Part shown: positions 8,735 through 18,776 of the stretch, one piece after another
How positions within the stretch are numbered: position 1 is the first letter of the stretch
How the letters are laid out: each line of letters opens with the position of its first letter
Source of the DNA: Streptomyces sp. NBC_00224
Lineage (GTDB): Bacteria; Actinomycetota; Actinomycetes; Streptomycetales; Streptomycetaceae
Reading direction: 5' to 3'
Assembly: GCF_041435195.1 (NCBI RefSeq)
Contig: NZ_CP108106.1
Coordinates: 6,115,501 to 6,179,500 of the forward strand
DNA length: 64,000 nucleotides
Translations under genes and position numbers: made by a program
The notes under the pieces: model-generated
The model's database searches: none
What the model was told of the DNA's origin: nothing
What the model saw: the letters and a program-made list of their open reading frames with translations, nothing else

Positions 8735-9190
8735 TCACCAGGTCTGGCCGCCCTGCTGGCGGGTGGCCGCGTTGAGGCGGTTGTAGAAGTTGCTGACGCC
8801 TATCCACAGCACCAGGGCCGCGAGCGGCTTCTCGTCGTAGTGCCGGGCGGCCTCGTCCCAGACGTCGTCGGGGACCGGCTCGGCGCGGTCGTTGAGCCGG
8901 GTGACGGACTCGGTGAGGGCCAGCGCGGCCCGCTCGGCGTCCGTGAAGTACGGCGTCTCGCGCCAGGCGGCCACCGCGACCAGGCGCTCCGCGCTCTCGC
9001 CGCCCTTCATCGCGTACCGGGTGCCGGAGTCGACGCAGGCGCTGCATCCGTTGATCTGGCTGGCGCGCAGATGGACGAGGTGCATCGTGGTGGCGGGCAC
9101 TCCGGCGCTGTGGGTCGCCTTCTGAAGTCCCCGAACGGCCTCCATCGCCCCCGGGACGAGCGTCGCCGGGCTCGGCATCCGTGCTTCCAT
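8735..9190 (-). CDS. Carboxymuconolactone decarboxylase/AhpD-like protein
   Basis: 151 residues, all-alpha AhpD fold. The redox motif is NGCSACVDSG (about residues 48-57), i.e. CxxC as in AhpD alkylhydroperoxidases, but the histidine that follows CxxC in most members (CxxCxxxH) is absent. The C-terminal part FYNRLNAATR is typical of the family. Start at 9190 is supported by AGGAGA 7 bases upstream. Likely a peroxidase or thiol-disulfide partner; could serve the flavin monooxygenase downstream by removing peroxide from uncoupled turnover (inference). Confidence 0.8.
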   Translation of the reverse strand: MEARMPSPATLVPGAMEAVRGLQKATHSAGVPATTMHLVHLRASQINGCSACVDSGTRYAMKGGESAERLVAVAAWRETPYFTDAERAALALTESVTRLNDRAEPVPDDVWDEAARHYDEKPLAALVLWIGVSNFYNRLNAATRQQGGQTW

Positions 9191-9327
9191 GACTGTTCTC
9201 CTGGCTGCCACTCGATGCGTGGCCTGGGCTCCGACTGTCATGGAATTGACGAAGTGGGACGTGTAAGTGTGACGGGCCGGGCGTGTCGCCCCGCACGACA
9301 ACGGCGCGCCCGCCCCGGACAGGCCCC

Positions 9328-9518
9328 TAGGGCCTGTCCGGCGGATCTTGTCTGGGACGCGGGGTCCTGGCACGCCCATCTGCGGCGTTGTCGTCGGTTG
9401 CCGACGCTCCGCGTCGACGCCCTCCTCCGCCTTGCAGCTGGACGCACCAGGACCCCGCTCACCAGGACCGAAAGGCGAAGGCACCTCGCGGGCGACCAGA
9501 TCCGCCGGACAGGCCCTA
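9328..9518. repeat. 191-bp MITE-like element with 21-bp perfect terminal inverted repeats
   Basis: Bases 9328-9348 (TAGGGCCTGTCCGGCGGATC plus one) are the exact reverse complement of 9498-9518. The interior is non-coding. The sequence type 'GGGCCTGTCCGG' recurs between genes in Streptomyces genomes. The gap 9191-9515 holds nothing else. No target-site duplication is obvious. The right end overlaps the stop codon of the next gene. Confidence 0.75.
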
Positions 9519-10052
9519 GCCCAGTCCCGACGCCCTGAACACTCCCCGGGCCGTCTCCCGGTCGACCCGGGCCGAGACCTGCCGCAGGGCCGTCTCGCCG
9601 CAGCGGAGCGTCCCGCGCGCCACGCTCGTACGGGCGCCCGCGTCCACCAGGCGCCACAGCGGCGGGTTGGTGACGAGCACCCGGGGGTCGATCTCGGCCC
9701 GGCCGCCCTCCGCGTCGCGCAGGACGAGGCGCTGGGCGACCCCGTCCGACCAGCGCACCGACACCAGCCGGTCGGTGCGCACGGCCCGGGCCCGCAGTGG
9801 CCCGCGCGCGACCAGAGATCCCGGGGCCGCCGACACCCGGGCCGGCCACAGCACCAGGAGCAGCAGTACGGCCAGGCCCGCCCACAGCGCGGCGCGCCAG
9901 GGCGTGAGCGTGCCCGCCCCGGTGTCGATGAGCAGCAGCAGACCGAGCAGCACGGCCGCGCACCCACCCGCCGAGCGCGCCTCACCCGCCCAGGTGCGGT
10001 CGTACGCGGGCGCGGAGGCAGTACGGGGTGTCCGTCGTCCTATGGCTCTCAT
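9516..10052 (-). CDS. Membrane protein with cytoplasmic PH-like tail
   Basis: 178 residues. Two hydrophobic helices lie at about 25-48 (AAVLLGLLLLIDTG) and 54-74 (LWAGLAVLLLLVLW), followed by about 100 soluble residues (VRTDRLVSVRWSDGVAQRLV) that resemble bacterial PH-domain-type membrane proteins. The start ATG at 10052 was chosen because upstream frames lack membrane-protein character. The stop TAG is formed by the end of the inverted-repeat element at 9518, so the last residues (FRASGLG) may differ in related strains. Function unknown. Confidence 0.65.
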   Translation of the reverse strand: MRAIGRRTPRTASAPAYDRTWAGEARSAGGCAAVLLGLLLLIDTGAGTLTPWRAALWAGLAVLLLLVLWPARVSAAPGSLVARGPLRARAVRTDRLVSVRWSDGVAQRLVLRDAEGGRAEIDPRVLVTNPPLWRLVDAGARTSVARGTLRCGETALRQVSARVDRETARGVFRASGLG

Positions 10053-10368
10053 GCCCGAGACGCTAGGGACCGGGCCGGGGCCCGTCGGCGTCCGTTGACG
10101 AACCGTTGACGCCCGCCCGCCGAGTCCTGACGGCGGGCATACGGCTCCCTGACGCCGCGTACACCGTCCGGCATTCGTTGACGCGGTTCGCCTCGTACGC
10201 CGCCCCGCGCCACCGTCTGGGAAGCCGCGTATGAAAGGCGTCAAGGACGCGCCAGTAGCCGTAAGGGGCTCGTCAACGAAACGTGCGGAGGGCGCACGGA
10301 GAGGTTTGCTCTAGAGGTCCGCCCATTCCCCGCTCATTTCCGAGCATCTTCCAGTTCTGGAGTTCGCG
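10053..10368 (+). promoter_or_regulatory. kdp operon control region with repeated CGTTGACG motif
   Basis: 316 bases without a gene. Four copies of YCGTTGACG occur: 10092-10100, 10103-10111 and 10175-10183 in direct orientation and 10271-10279 inverted. TTGACG also resembles a -35 hexamer, so some copies may be promoter elements and others KdpE binding sites (inference). Confidence 0.45.
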
Positions 10369-10452
10369 ATGGCCGATCTGGCCTTCGTCGTCACCACGAT
10401 CGCGGTTTTCGCGTTGGTGGCGCTCATTGCCAAGGGGGTGGCGAAGCTGTGA
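10369..10452 (+). CDS. 27-residue single-helix membrane peptide upstream of kdpF
   Basis: An ATG-to-TGA frame encoding 27 residues with one hydrophobic helix ([18 protein letters not shown]) and a basic end (KGVAKL). It overlaps kdpF by 4 bases (GTGA), an arrangement that implies translational coupling and argues that the frame is real. It resembles kdpF in size and topology but not in sequence, so it may be a second small accessory peptide of the Kdp pump. The RBS is weak (GGAG). I do not recognise a named family. Confidence 0.6.
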   Translation: MADLAFVVTTIAVFALVALIAKGVAKL

Positions 10453-10538
10453 CTGCCGAGAACATCGTCGGTCTGATCGTGGCCGTCGCCCTGCTGGGTT
10501 ACCTCGTCCTCGCCCTTGTGTACCCGGAGAGGTTCTGA
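10449..10538 (+). CDS. kdpF: KdpF, small stabilising subunit of the K+ pump
   Basis: 29 residues from GTG: a single transmembrane helix ([20 protein letters not shown]) followed by PERF, the canonical KdpF ending. KdpF stabilises the KdpABC complex in the membrane. It overlaps the preceding small gene by 4 bases and lies 8 bases before kdpA. Confidence 0.88.
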   Translation: MTAENIVGLIVAVALLGYLVLALVYPERF

Positions 10539-10546
10539 GCCCCGCC

Positions 10547-12207
10547 ATGTCTCCTGTTCTTTCCGGTGTGCTCCAGTTCGCCGCGCTCGCGGTGGCACTG
10601 GGCCTGTCCTACCGGCCGCTGGGCGACTACATGGCCGGCGTCTACTCCTCCGACAAGCATCTGCGCGTCGAGAAATGGATCTACAAGGCCGTTGGTGCCA
10701 ACCCGTCCACGCAGATGCGCTGGCCCGCGTATCTGAGGGGTGTCCTGGCCTTCTCTGCGGTCAGCGTCCTCTTCCTCTATCTGCTCCAGCGTATGCAGGG
10801 CCACCTGCCCGGCTCGCTCGGCTTCGTGTCGATCCCGGCGGACCAGGCGTTCAACACGGCGGCGTCGTTCGTGTCGAACACCAACTGGCAGTCGTACTCG
10901 GGCGAGCAGGCCATGGGCCACGTGGTGCAGACCGGCGGTCTGGCGGTGCAGAACTTCGTCTCCGCCTCGGTGGGTATCGCGGTCGCGGTTGCCCTGGTGC
11001 GCGGCTTCGCCCGGTCCCGTACCGGTGAGCTCGGCAACTTCTGGTCCGACCTGGTGCGCGGCACGGTCCGTATTCTGCTGCCGATCGCGGTGATCGGCGC
11101 GGTCGTGCTCGTGGCGTGCGGTGCGATCCAGAACTTCGCCGGTATTCATGAGGTCGGTCAGTTCATGGGCGGCTCGCAGCAGTGGAACGGCGGCGCTGTC
11201 GCTTCGCAGGAGGCGATCAAGGAGCTGGGCACGAATGGCGGCGGTTACTTCAACGCCAACTCCGCCCACCCCTTCGAGAACCCCAATGGCTTCTCCAACC
11301 TCTTCGAGATCTTCCTGATTCTGGTGATCCCGTTCGCTCTGACCCGGACGTTCGGGAAGATGGTCGGAAGCGTCAAGCAGGGGTACGCGATCCTGGCGAC
11401 GATGGTCACCATCTGGGTCGGATTCACCGCGCTCATGATGTGGACCGAATTCGCCCACCACGGACCGGCGTTCGACATCGCCGGCGGTGCGATGGAGGGC
11501 AAGGAGACCCGCTTCGGCATCGGCGGCACCTCGATCTTCGCGGTCGCCAGCACGCTCACCTCCACCGGCGCGGTGGACGGCTTCCACTCCTCGCTGACCG
11601 GTTTCGGCGGCGGTATCACCATGCTGGGCATGCAGCTCGGCGAGATCGCGCCGGGCGGCACCGGCTCGGGTCTGTACGGCATGCTGATCATGGCGATCAT
11701 CGCGGTGTTCCTGGCGGGCCTGATGGTGGGCCGTACGCCGGAGTACCTGGGCAAGAAGATCGGCACGCGCGAGATCAAGTTCGCGGCCTGCTACATCCTG
11801 ATCACCCCGGCCCTGGTCCTGGGGTTCACGGCGGTCGCCATGGCGATGCCCTCCACACGCGACTCGATGACCAACTCGGGCGCGCACGGCTTCTCCGAGG
11901 TGCTGTACGCGTACACCTCGGGCGCCAACAACAACGGCTCCGCCTTCGCGGGTCTGAACGCGAACACCGAGTGGTTCAACACCTCGATCGGGCTGGCGAT
12001 GCTGCTCGGCCGGTTCCTGCCGATGGTGTTCGTGCTCGCGCTGGCGGGCTCGCTGGCGGAGCAGAAGCCGATCCCGGAGACGGCGGGCACGCTGCGCACC
12101 AACAAGCCGCTGTTCACGGGCCTGTTGACCGGCACGATCCTGATCGTCACCGGTCTGACCTACTTCCCCGCGCTCGCGCTGGGACCGCTGGCCGAGGGGC
12201 TGGCGTC

Positions 12208-12211
<4 letters not shown>
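10547..12211 (+). CDS. kdpA: KdpA, potassium-binding/translocating subunit
   Basis: 554 residues, about 10 membrane helices; forms the K+ selectivity path of the P-type Kdp ATPase. Begins [18 protein letters not shown]. Selectivity-filter-like loops include [11 protein letters not shown] (about 119-129), [17 protein letters not shown] (about 232-248), STGAVDG (about 343) and [13 protein letters not shown] (about 459-471), all conserved in KdpA. Length matches the E. coli protein (557). The 3' end overlaps kdpB by 4 bases. Confidence 0.96.
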
Positions 12212-14346
<2,135 letters not shown>

Positions 14347-14352
14347 CCTGCG

Positions 14353-15036
14353 ATGAACAACTCAGTTGGAAACACGGCCCGGTTGATCGGCGCGGGCCTG
14401 CGCGCCCTGCTGGTCCTCACGGTGATCTGCGGAATCGTCTACCCGCTCGCGGTCACGGGCATCGCCCAGGCCGCCCTCGGCGGCAAGGCGAACGGCTCGG
14501 AGATCAAGTCGCAGGGCAAGGTGGTCGGTTCGGAACTGATCGGCCAGCGCTACGACCTCCCCAAGAAGAACCCGTCCGACCCCGAGGAGGCGGCCCGCCC
14601 GGACCTGCACTGGTTCCAGCCGCGCCCGTCCAACGGCCTGGGCTCCAACAAGGCCAACGGCGTCAACACCCAGTACGACCTGATCGTGTCGGGCGCGACG
14701 AACCTGTCCGGCGACAACGAAAAGCTGATCCAGCAGGTGAAGGACGCGAAGGCGGCGGTGGTACGGGACAACTCGACCCCGACGTACAAGGTCGAGCCGT
14801 CCGACGTCCCCGCCGAGGCGATCACCTCCTCGGGCTCGGGCCTGGACCCCGACATCTCCCCGGCGTACGCGAAGCTCCAGGCCCACCGGGTGGCGCAGGT
14901 GAACGGCCTGCCGGTGGCGGAGGTGGAGAAGCTGGTCGCGGACAACACCACGGGCCGCATCCTCGGCTTCATCGGAGAGCCGCGGGTCAACGTCCTGAAG
15001 CTGAACATCGCGCTGAAGGAGACAGTGGGGAAGTGA
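14353..15036 (+). CDS. kdpC: KdpC subunit of the K+ pump
   Basis: 227 residues with one N-terminal membrane helix (ALLVLTVICGIVYPLAVTGI) and a periplasmic/exterior domain containing WFQPRPS, the usual KdpC signature. KdpC is needed for assembly and ATP binding by KdpB. Six bases separate it from kdpB. Its TGA overlaps the start of a 15-codon frame that leads into kdpE. Confidence 0.94.
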   Translation: MNNSVGNTARLIGAGLRALLVLTVICGIVYPLAVTGIAQAALGGKANGSEIKSQGKVVGSELIGQRYDLPKKNPSDPEEAARPDLHWFQPRPSNGLGSNKANGVNTQYDLIVSGATNLSGDNEKLIQQVKDAKAAVVRDNSTPTYKVEPSDVPAEAITSSGSGLDPDISPAYAKLQAHRVAQVNGLPVAEVEKLVADNTTGRILGFIGEPRVNVLKLNIALKETVGK

Positions 15037-15080
15037 CGGGCTTAGGGGCGGGCCGGGTGTCCGAGCAGGTGGACCGATGA
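15033..15080 (+). other. 15-codon coupled frame in the place of kdpD (possible deletion scar)
   Basis: GTG at 15033 overlaps the kdpC stop (GTGA) and the TGA at 15078-15080 overlaps the kdpE start (ATGA). The frame encodes MTGLGAGRVSEQVDR. This is the exact geometry expected if a kdpD gene, coupled at both ends, had lost its middle in frame. It may also be chance in a 40-base spacer. Confidence 0.3.
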
Positions 15081-15775
15081 CCAGGGTGCTGGTGGTGGAG
15101 GACGAGCCGCAGCTCGTACGGGCGCTGGAGATCAACCTCAGAGCACGCCGGTACGACGTGGACGCGGCCCCCGACGGCGAGACCGCCCTCACCCTGGCCG
15201 CCGCGAACCCACCGGACGCGGTGCTCCTGGACCTGGGTCTGCCGGACATGGACGGCATCGACGTGATGCGCGCACTGCGCCGCTGGTCACGGGCTCCGAT
15301 CCTGGTGGTGTCGGCCCGGAGCACGTCGGACGAGAAGGTGGACGCGCTGGACGCGGGCGCGGACGACTACATCACGAAGCCGTTCAGCATGGACGAGCTC
15401 GTGGCGCGGCTGAGGGCGGTGACGCGGCGGGGGGACGGGACCGGGGTGGCACCCGGCCCGGGGGCACCGGGCCGGGTGTCGACCCCCGCCTTCACCCTGG
15501 ACCTCCTGGCGAAGAAGGCGACTCGCGACGGCGCCCCCGTACGCCTGACGCCGACGGAATGGCACCTCCTGGAGGTCCTGATCCGCCACCGGGGCCGCCT
15601 GGTCACCCAACGCCAACTGCTCCAGGAGGTCTGGGGCCCGACGTACCGCACCCAGACCAACTACCTCCGCGTATACATGGCCCAACTGCGCCGCAAGCTG
15701 GAGGCGGACCCGTCGCACCCGAGGTATCTGGTGACCGCGCCGGGGATGGGGTACCGGTTCGAGTTCGAGGTGTGA
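15077..15775 (+). CDS. kdpE: KdpE, OmpR-family response regulator
   Basis: 232 residues. Receiver domain (about 1-118): acidic pocket VEDEP, phosphorylated Asp in LLDLGLPDMDG (about D52), and conserved Lys in ITKPFS (about K101). C-terminal winged-helix DNA-binding domain (about 135-232) with LTPTEWHLLEVLIRHRGRLV and the Trp/Tyr-rich wing TNYLRVYMAQLRRKLE. KdpE activates kdpFABC when K+ or turgor falls. Its usual partner kinase KdpD is not encoded here, so KdpE must use a remote kinase, another phosphodonor or none. Confidence 0.9.
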   Translation: MTRVLVVEDEPQLVRALEINLRARRYDVDAAPDGETALTLAAANPPDAVLLDLGLPDMDGIDVMRALRRWSRAPILVVSARSTSDEKVDALDAGADDYITKPFSMDELVARLRAVTRRGDGTGVAPGPGAPGRVSTPAFTLDLLAKKATRDGAPVRLTPTEWHLLEVLIRHRGRLVTQRQLLQEVWGPTYRTQTNYLRVYMAQLRRKLEADPSHPRYLVTAPGMGYRFEFEV

Positions 15776-15790
15776 GGGGGAGGGGCGGAA

Positions 15791-15868
15791 CGTAAGGTAG
15801 GCCAAAACGGGCCATTGCAGACATGTGCAGGCCTTTGCAGACCTTTGCAGACCTTTGCAGACCTTACG
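15791..15868. repeat. Five 10-bp phased repeats flanked by an inverted repeat
   Basis: From 15811 to 15860 five consecutive 10-base units share TTGCAG or GTGCAG endings; the last three are nearly or fully ACCTTTGCAG. CGTAAGGT (15791-15798) and its reverse complement ACCTTACG (15861-15868) bracket the array. The 10-bp period places each unit on the same DNA face. It lies directly upstream of the bL37-type gene. Confidence 0.7.
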
Positions 15869-15884
15869 TAGGGAGACGAGGGCC

Positions 15885-15959
15885 ATGTCGAAGCGAGGCA
15901 ACAAGCGACGGGCGCGGAAGAAGAAGAGCGCGAACCACGGGAAGCGGCCGAACACGTGA
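15885..15959 (+). CDS. Small ribosomal protein bL37 type
   Basis: 24 residues, MSKRGNKRRARKKKSANHGK then RPNT. The pattern KRG-(K/R)-rich-ANHGKRPN matches the actinobacterial 50S protein bL37 first seen in mycobacterial ribosome structures (from memory). GGGAGACGAGG lies upstream of the ATG. Too short for most gene callers. The phased repeat immediately upstream may control it. Confidence 0.75.
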   Translation: MSKRGNKRRARKKKSANHGKRPNT

Positions 15960-16011
15960 TCCGGGGCGTCCGGCGCTGAGCGCGGACGCACGGCAGGGCC
16001 ACAATGACGTC

Positions 16012-16476
16012 ATGGAACCGGCGGCAGCACGTGCCCTGCTCCCCGTAGCGATCCAGGAGGCGCGAGCCGGGCTGGCCGAGGGAGGCATCCCGATCGGCGC
16101 CGCGCTCTACGGCGCGGACGGCCGCCTCCTGGGCCGCGGCCACAACCGCCGCGTCCAGGACGACGACCCGTCGATGCACGCGGAGACGGCGGCGTTCCGC
16201 GCGGCGGGCCGCCTGCGCACATACCGCGGCACGACGATGGTGACGACCCTGTCCCCCTGCTGGTACTGCAGCGGCCTGGTCCGCCAGTTCGGCATCTCCC
16301 GGGTGGTGATCGGGGAGGCGGCCACGTTCGGGGGTGGACGTGAGTGGCTGGGGGGGTGCGGGGTGGAGATCGTGGTGGTGGACGACGATGAATGCCGGTC
16401 GCTGATACGGGAGTTCGTGGCGGCGAATCCGGAGCTGTGGGGGGAGGACATCGGGGTGGACGTCGGGGAGGGGTGA
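16012..16476 (+). CDS. Zinc-dependent nucleoside/cytosine deaminase
   Basis: 154 residues of the cytidine/deoxycytidylate deaminase fold. The zinc ligands and proton shuttle are in MHAETAAF (His and Glu, about 63-65) and SPCWYC (two Cys, about 95-98). The spacing and the sequence after the second motif (SGLVRQFGISRVVIGE) resemble yeast-type cytosine deaminase more than tRNA adenosine deaminase. Probably deaminates cytosine or a related base in pyrimidine salvage. Start ATG at 16012 chosen because residues from there align with the family; no strong RBS. Confidence 0.82.
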   Translation: MEPAAARALLPVAIQEARAGLAEGGIPIGAALYGADGRLLGRGHNRRVQDDDPSMHAETAAFRAAGRLRTYRGTTMVTTLSPCWYCSGLVRQFGISRVVIGEAATFGGGREWLGGCGVEIVVVDDDECRSLIREFVAANPELWGEDIGVDVGEG

Positions 16477-16633
16477 GGGGAGGGGCGAACGGGCGCGCGG
16501 AACGGCAGGCTCCGGTGGGTCCGAACGAGTGGACTCGCAGGGAAGCGGACCGCACGGGGGCCTTCTTCCGGGGTCCGGATGGTGGCGTTGCCTCCTCAGC
16601 CCCAGCCCCGACCCGGAAGAGGCGCCCCCCGAG

Positions 16634-17812
16634 ATGCGACGTACTCCCTCCCGACGTCTGTTCGCCGCCGCGCTGCTGGTGGCGTCGGTACTGGCCCCGA
16701 CGACAGCGACACCTGCCATCGCCGAACACGGCGTGGGCGTTGAGCGGCACGGCGACCTGGGCTCCGAGCTGACCGCCCGGCTGGACAAGGCGATCGAGAA
16801 CGTCCGCAAGCAGGCAGGCATCCCGGGGGTCGTGGTCGGCCTGTGGATGCCGGGCAAGGGAAAGTACGTACGGGCGACGGGGGTTGCCAACACCGCCACC
16901 GGCAGGCCGATGACGACCGACCTGTTCACGCGGATCGGCAGCGAGACGAAGACGTTCACGGTGACGGCGCTGCTCAAGCTGGTGGACGACGGCCGGATCC
17001 GCCTGGACGACCCGATCTCCAAGTACATCCGAGGCGTACCGAATGGCCGCCGGATCACCCTGCGCCACCTGGCCGAGATGCGCAGCGGCCTGTTCTCGTA
17101 CACCGACGACCCGGACTTCCAGCACGACCTGCTGAGCGACCCGTACCGCAGGTTCACCCCGCACGAGGTCCTCGCGTACGGCTTCAAGCACAAGAACACG
17201 TTCGCGCCGGGCGCGCAGTTCCAGTACTCCAACAGCAACCTGGTCCTGCTGGGCCTGGTGATCGAGAAGGTCAGTGGCCGGCACGTCGAGGACTTCATCC
17301 ACGAGCGGGTACTGCGCCCGGCACACCTCGACGACACGCTGTTCCCCAGCGGCGAGGAGTACCCCCGGCCGCACGCGCGCGGCTACACCAACCAGACGCT
17401 GAGCGGCGCGGTGGAGGACTCCACCGACTGGAACCCCAGCTGGGCCTGGTCAGCGGGCGCCATGATCTCGACCTTCCAGGACCTCCACCGCTGGGCGAAG
17501 ATCGTCGCCACGGGAACGCTACTCACCCCCGAAACACAACGCCAGCGCCTCAAGACCCTCCCGACGGGCCACCCCGGCACGACCTACGGCCTCGGCATCC
17601 TCAAGACCGGCGGCTGGATCGGCCACAACGGCTCCATCCCCGGCTACGAGAGCGTGACGGTCTACCTGCCGTCCCAGAAGGCGACACTGGTGGTGCTGCT
17701 CAACACGGACATCACCTACCAGGGCCAGGAGCCGTCGTCGCTGGTGGCGCGGGCGATTACGCAGATCGTGACGCCGCAGAATGTGTATGACCGGCCGGTG
17801 CCGCCGCGGTAG
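16634..17812 (+). CDS. Secreted serine hydrolase, beta-lactamase/D-Ala-D-Ala carboxypeptidase family
   Basis: 392 residues. A signal peptide (RRLFAAALLVASVLA, likely cut after about residue 30) targets it outside. The catalytic set of class C-type enzymes is complete: SxxK in GSETKTFTV (nucleophile Ser), YSN in FQYSNSNLVLLG, and HNG in IGHNGSIPGYE. Enzymes like this trim peptidoglycan stem peptides or hydrolyse D-amino-acid peptides; it is not necessarily a resistance enzyme. Start at 16634 was taken because it begins the signal peptide; longer in-frame starts (16529) would spoil it. Confidence 0.88.
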   Translation: MRRTPSRRLFAAALLVASVLAPTTATPAIAEHGVGVERHGDLGSELTARLDKAIENVRKQAGIPGVVVGLWMPGKGKYVRATGVANTATGRPMTTDLFTRIGSETKTFTVTALLKLVDDGRIRLDDPISKYIRGVPNGRRITLRHLAEMRSGLFSYTDDPDFQHDLLSDPYRRFTPHEVLAYGFKHKNTFAPGAQFQYSNSNLVLLGLVIEKVSGRHVEDFIHERVLRPAHLDDTLFPSGEEYPRPHARGYTNQTLSGAVEDSTDWNPSWAWSAGAMISTFQDLHRWAKIVATGTLLTPETQRQRLKTLPTGHPGTTYGLGILKTGGWIGHNGSIPGYESVTVYLPSQKATLVVLLNTDITYQGQEPSSLVARAITQIVTPQNVYDRPVPPR

Positions 17813-17905
17813 GCCCTTCACAGGGTTGGCTCCGGTCGGCGTCCAGGGTGTGGATGCCGGCCGGGGCCGAAGGTGGGGTGTCTCAGTCGCCGCTGGCGTT
17901 CTTCG

Positions 17906-18301
17906 CTACGCCCTGCTGCTCGCGCGGGCAGGGCGTATATGGGAGGCGCAGCTGTACGTGCAGAAGTAGTCGGGCTGTTGCGGCGCGCCCGACCGCTGAT
18001 CCAAGGGCAAGAAGGCGACAGGTCGAGCAGACCATTCGATGAGGCTGCCGTCTTGGACTATGGCCAAGGTGGTGAGCCGCCCGATGGCCGAGGCTGTCTC
18101 GGCGGTGCGGGAGCGCTCCAAGAAGGCCAAGGCTGTCTCGTACGCCACGCCGTCCAGCCCCGAGATGACCGTACGCAACGCCACCCTGATCCACCGGACC
18201 GCCTGCCCGGGCGTCTCGACGTCGAGAGCCGCTGAGAGGCGAGGCTGGTCGGCGCCGTCGGACGTCAGCGTGCACTCGCACCAGTAGCCCCACCTCAGCA
18301 C
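17906..18301 (-). CDS. Hypothetical protein paired with ATP-binding regulator
   Basis: 131 residues from a GTG. Its start overlaps the stop of the upstream ATP-binding protein gene by 7 bases, so the pair is coupled. The protein is soluble, with AVRWIRVALRTVISGLDG in the middle and a Cys-containing end (FCTYSCASHIRPA). I recall similar small proteins beside streptomycete regulator genes but cannot name the family. Plausibly a partner of the neighbouring anti-sigma-like ATPase. Confidence 0.6.
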   Translation of the reverse strand: MLRWGYWCECTLTSDGADQPRLSAALDVETPGQAVRWIRVALRTVISGLDGVAYETALAFLERSRTAETASAIGRLTTLAIVQDGSLIEWSARPVAFLPLDQRSGAPQQPDYFCTYSCASHIRPARASSRA

Positions 18302-18720
18302 GAGTACGCACCCCGCGCCGGGGGCTGAAGCGCTGCCGTCACCGTGCGTCCGGCTTCGCCGCCAGTGACGGTGAGGTGGCAGGCGAGAGCCATCACGATG
18401 CTGAGCCCACGGCCATGGGTCGAATCCGCGTCCGCCTCGCTCGCCGTGGGCTCGTCCCGAGTCCCGCCGCAGTCGGTGACGGCGACGGTCAGCAGGTGCT
18501 CCGTGATGGCGAGCATGACGCGGAACGAGTCGCTTGCCGTGTGCGTGAGGGCGTTGGTGCCGAGCTCGCTCACGACTAACTCGGCTTCGTCCACGCAGGG
18601 ATGGCCACTCAACACGTCACGCGCCCAGCGCCGCGCGCGGCCCACTTCCTCCAGGGAGCCGGGGCAGATCAAACCCCAGACCCGAGCATGTTCCCCTGCG
18701 CCACTCATATACTCGTCCAT
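18295..18720 (-). CDS. ATP-binding protein, anti-sigma (RsbW/SpoIIAB-like) kinase family
   Basis: 141 residues with the GHKL ATPase fold. The N box is in ELVVSELGTNALTHT (about 66-80), the G1 motif is VTDCGG (about 94-99) and the G2 region is GRGLSIVMALA (about 114-124). Such proteins are abundant in Streptomyces, acting as anti-sigma factors or in partner-switch pathways. A second start four codons in (MSGAGEHARV) is possible. The downstream small gene overlaps it and is probably its partner. Confidence 0.82.
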   Translation of the reverse strand: MDEYMSGAGEHARVWGLICPGSLEEVGRARRWARDVLSGHPCVDEAELVVSELGTNALTHTASDSFRVMLAITEHLLTVAVTDCGGTRDEPTASEADADSTHGRGLSIVMALACHLTVTGGEAGRTVTAALQPPARGAYSC

Positions 18721-18776
18721 ACAAGTTACTCCGTGCAGGTAGGCGGCCGTACGCCCAAGAGTTGCTTCAGCTCGTT

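Noticed and set aside
10053..10368. Cyclic di-AMP riboswitch before kdp
   Set aside because: I looked for the conserved ydaO-type core and found no matching arrangement. The region is better explained by repeated CGTTGACG boxes.
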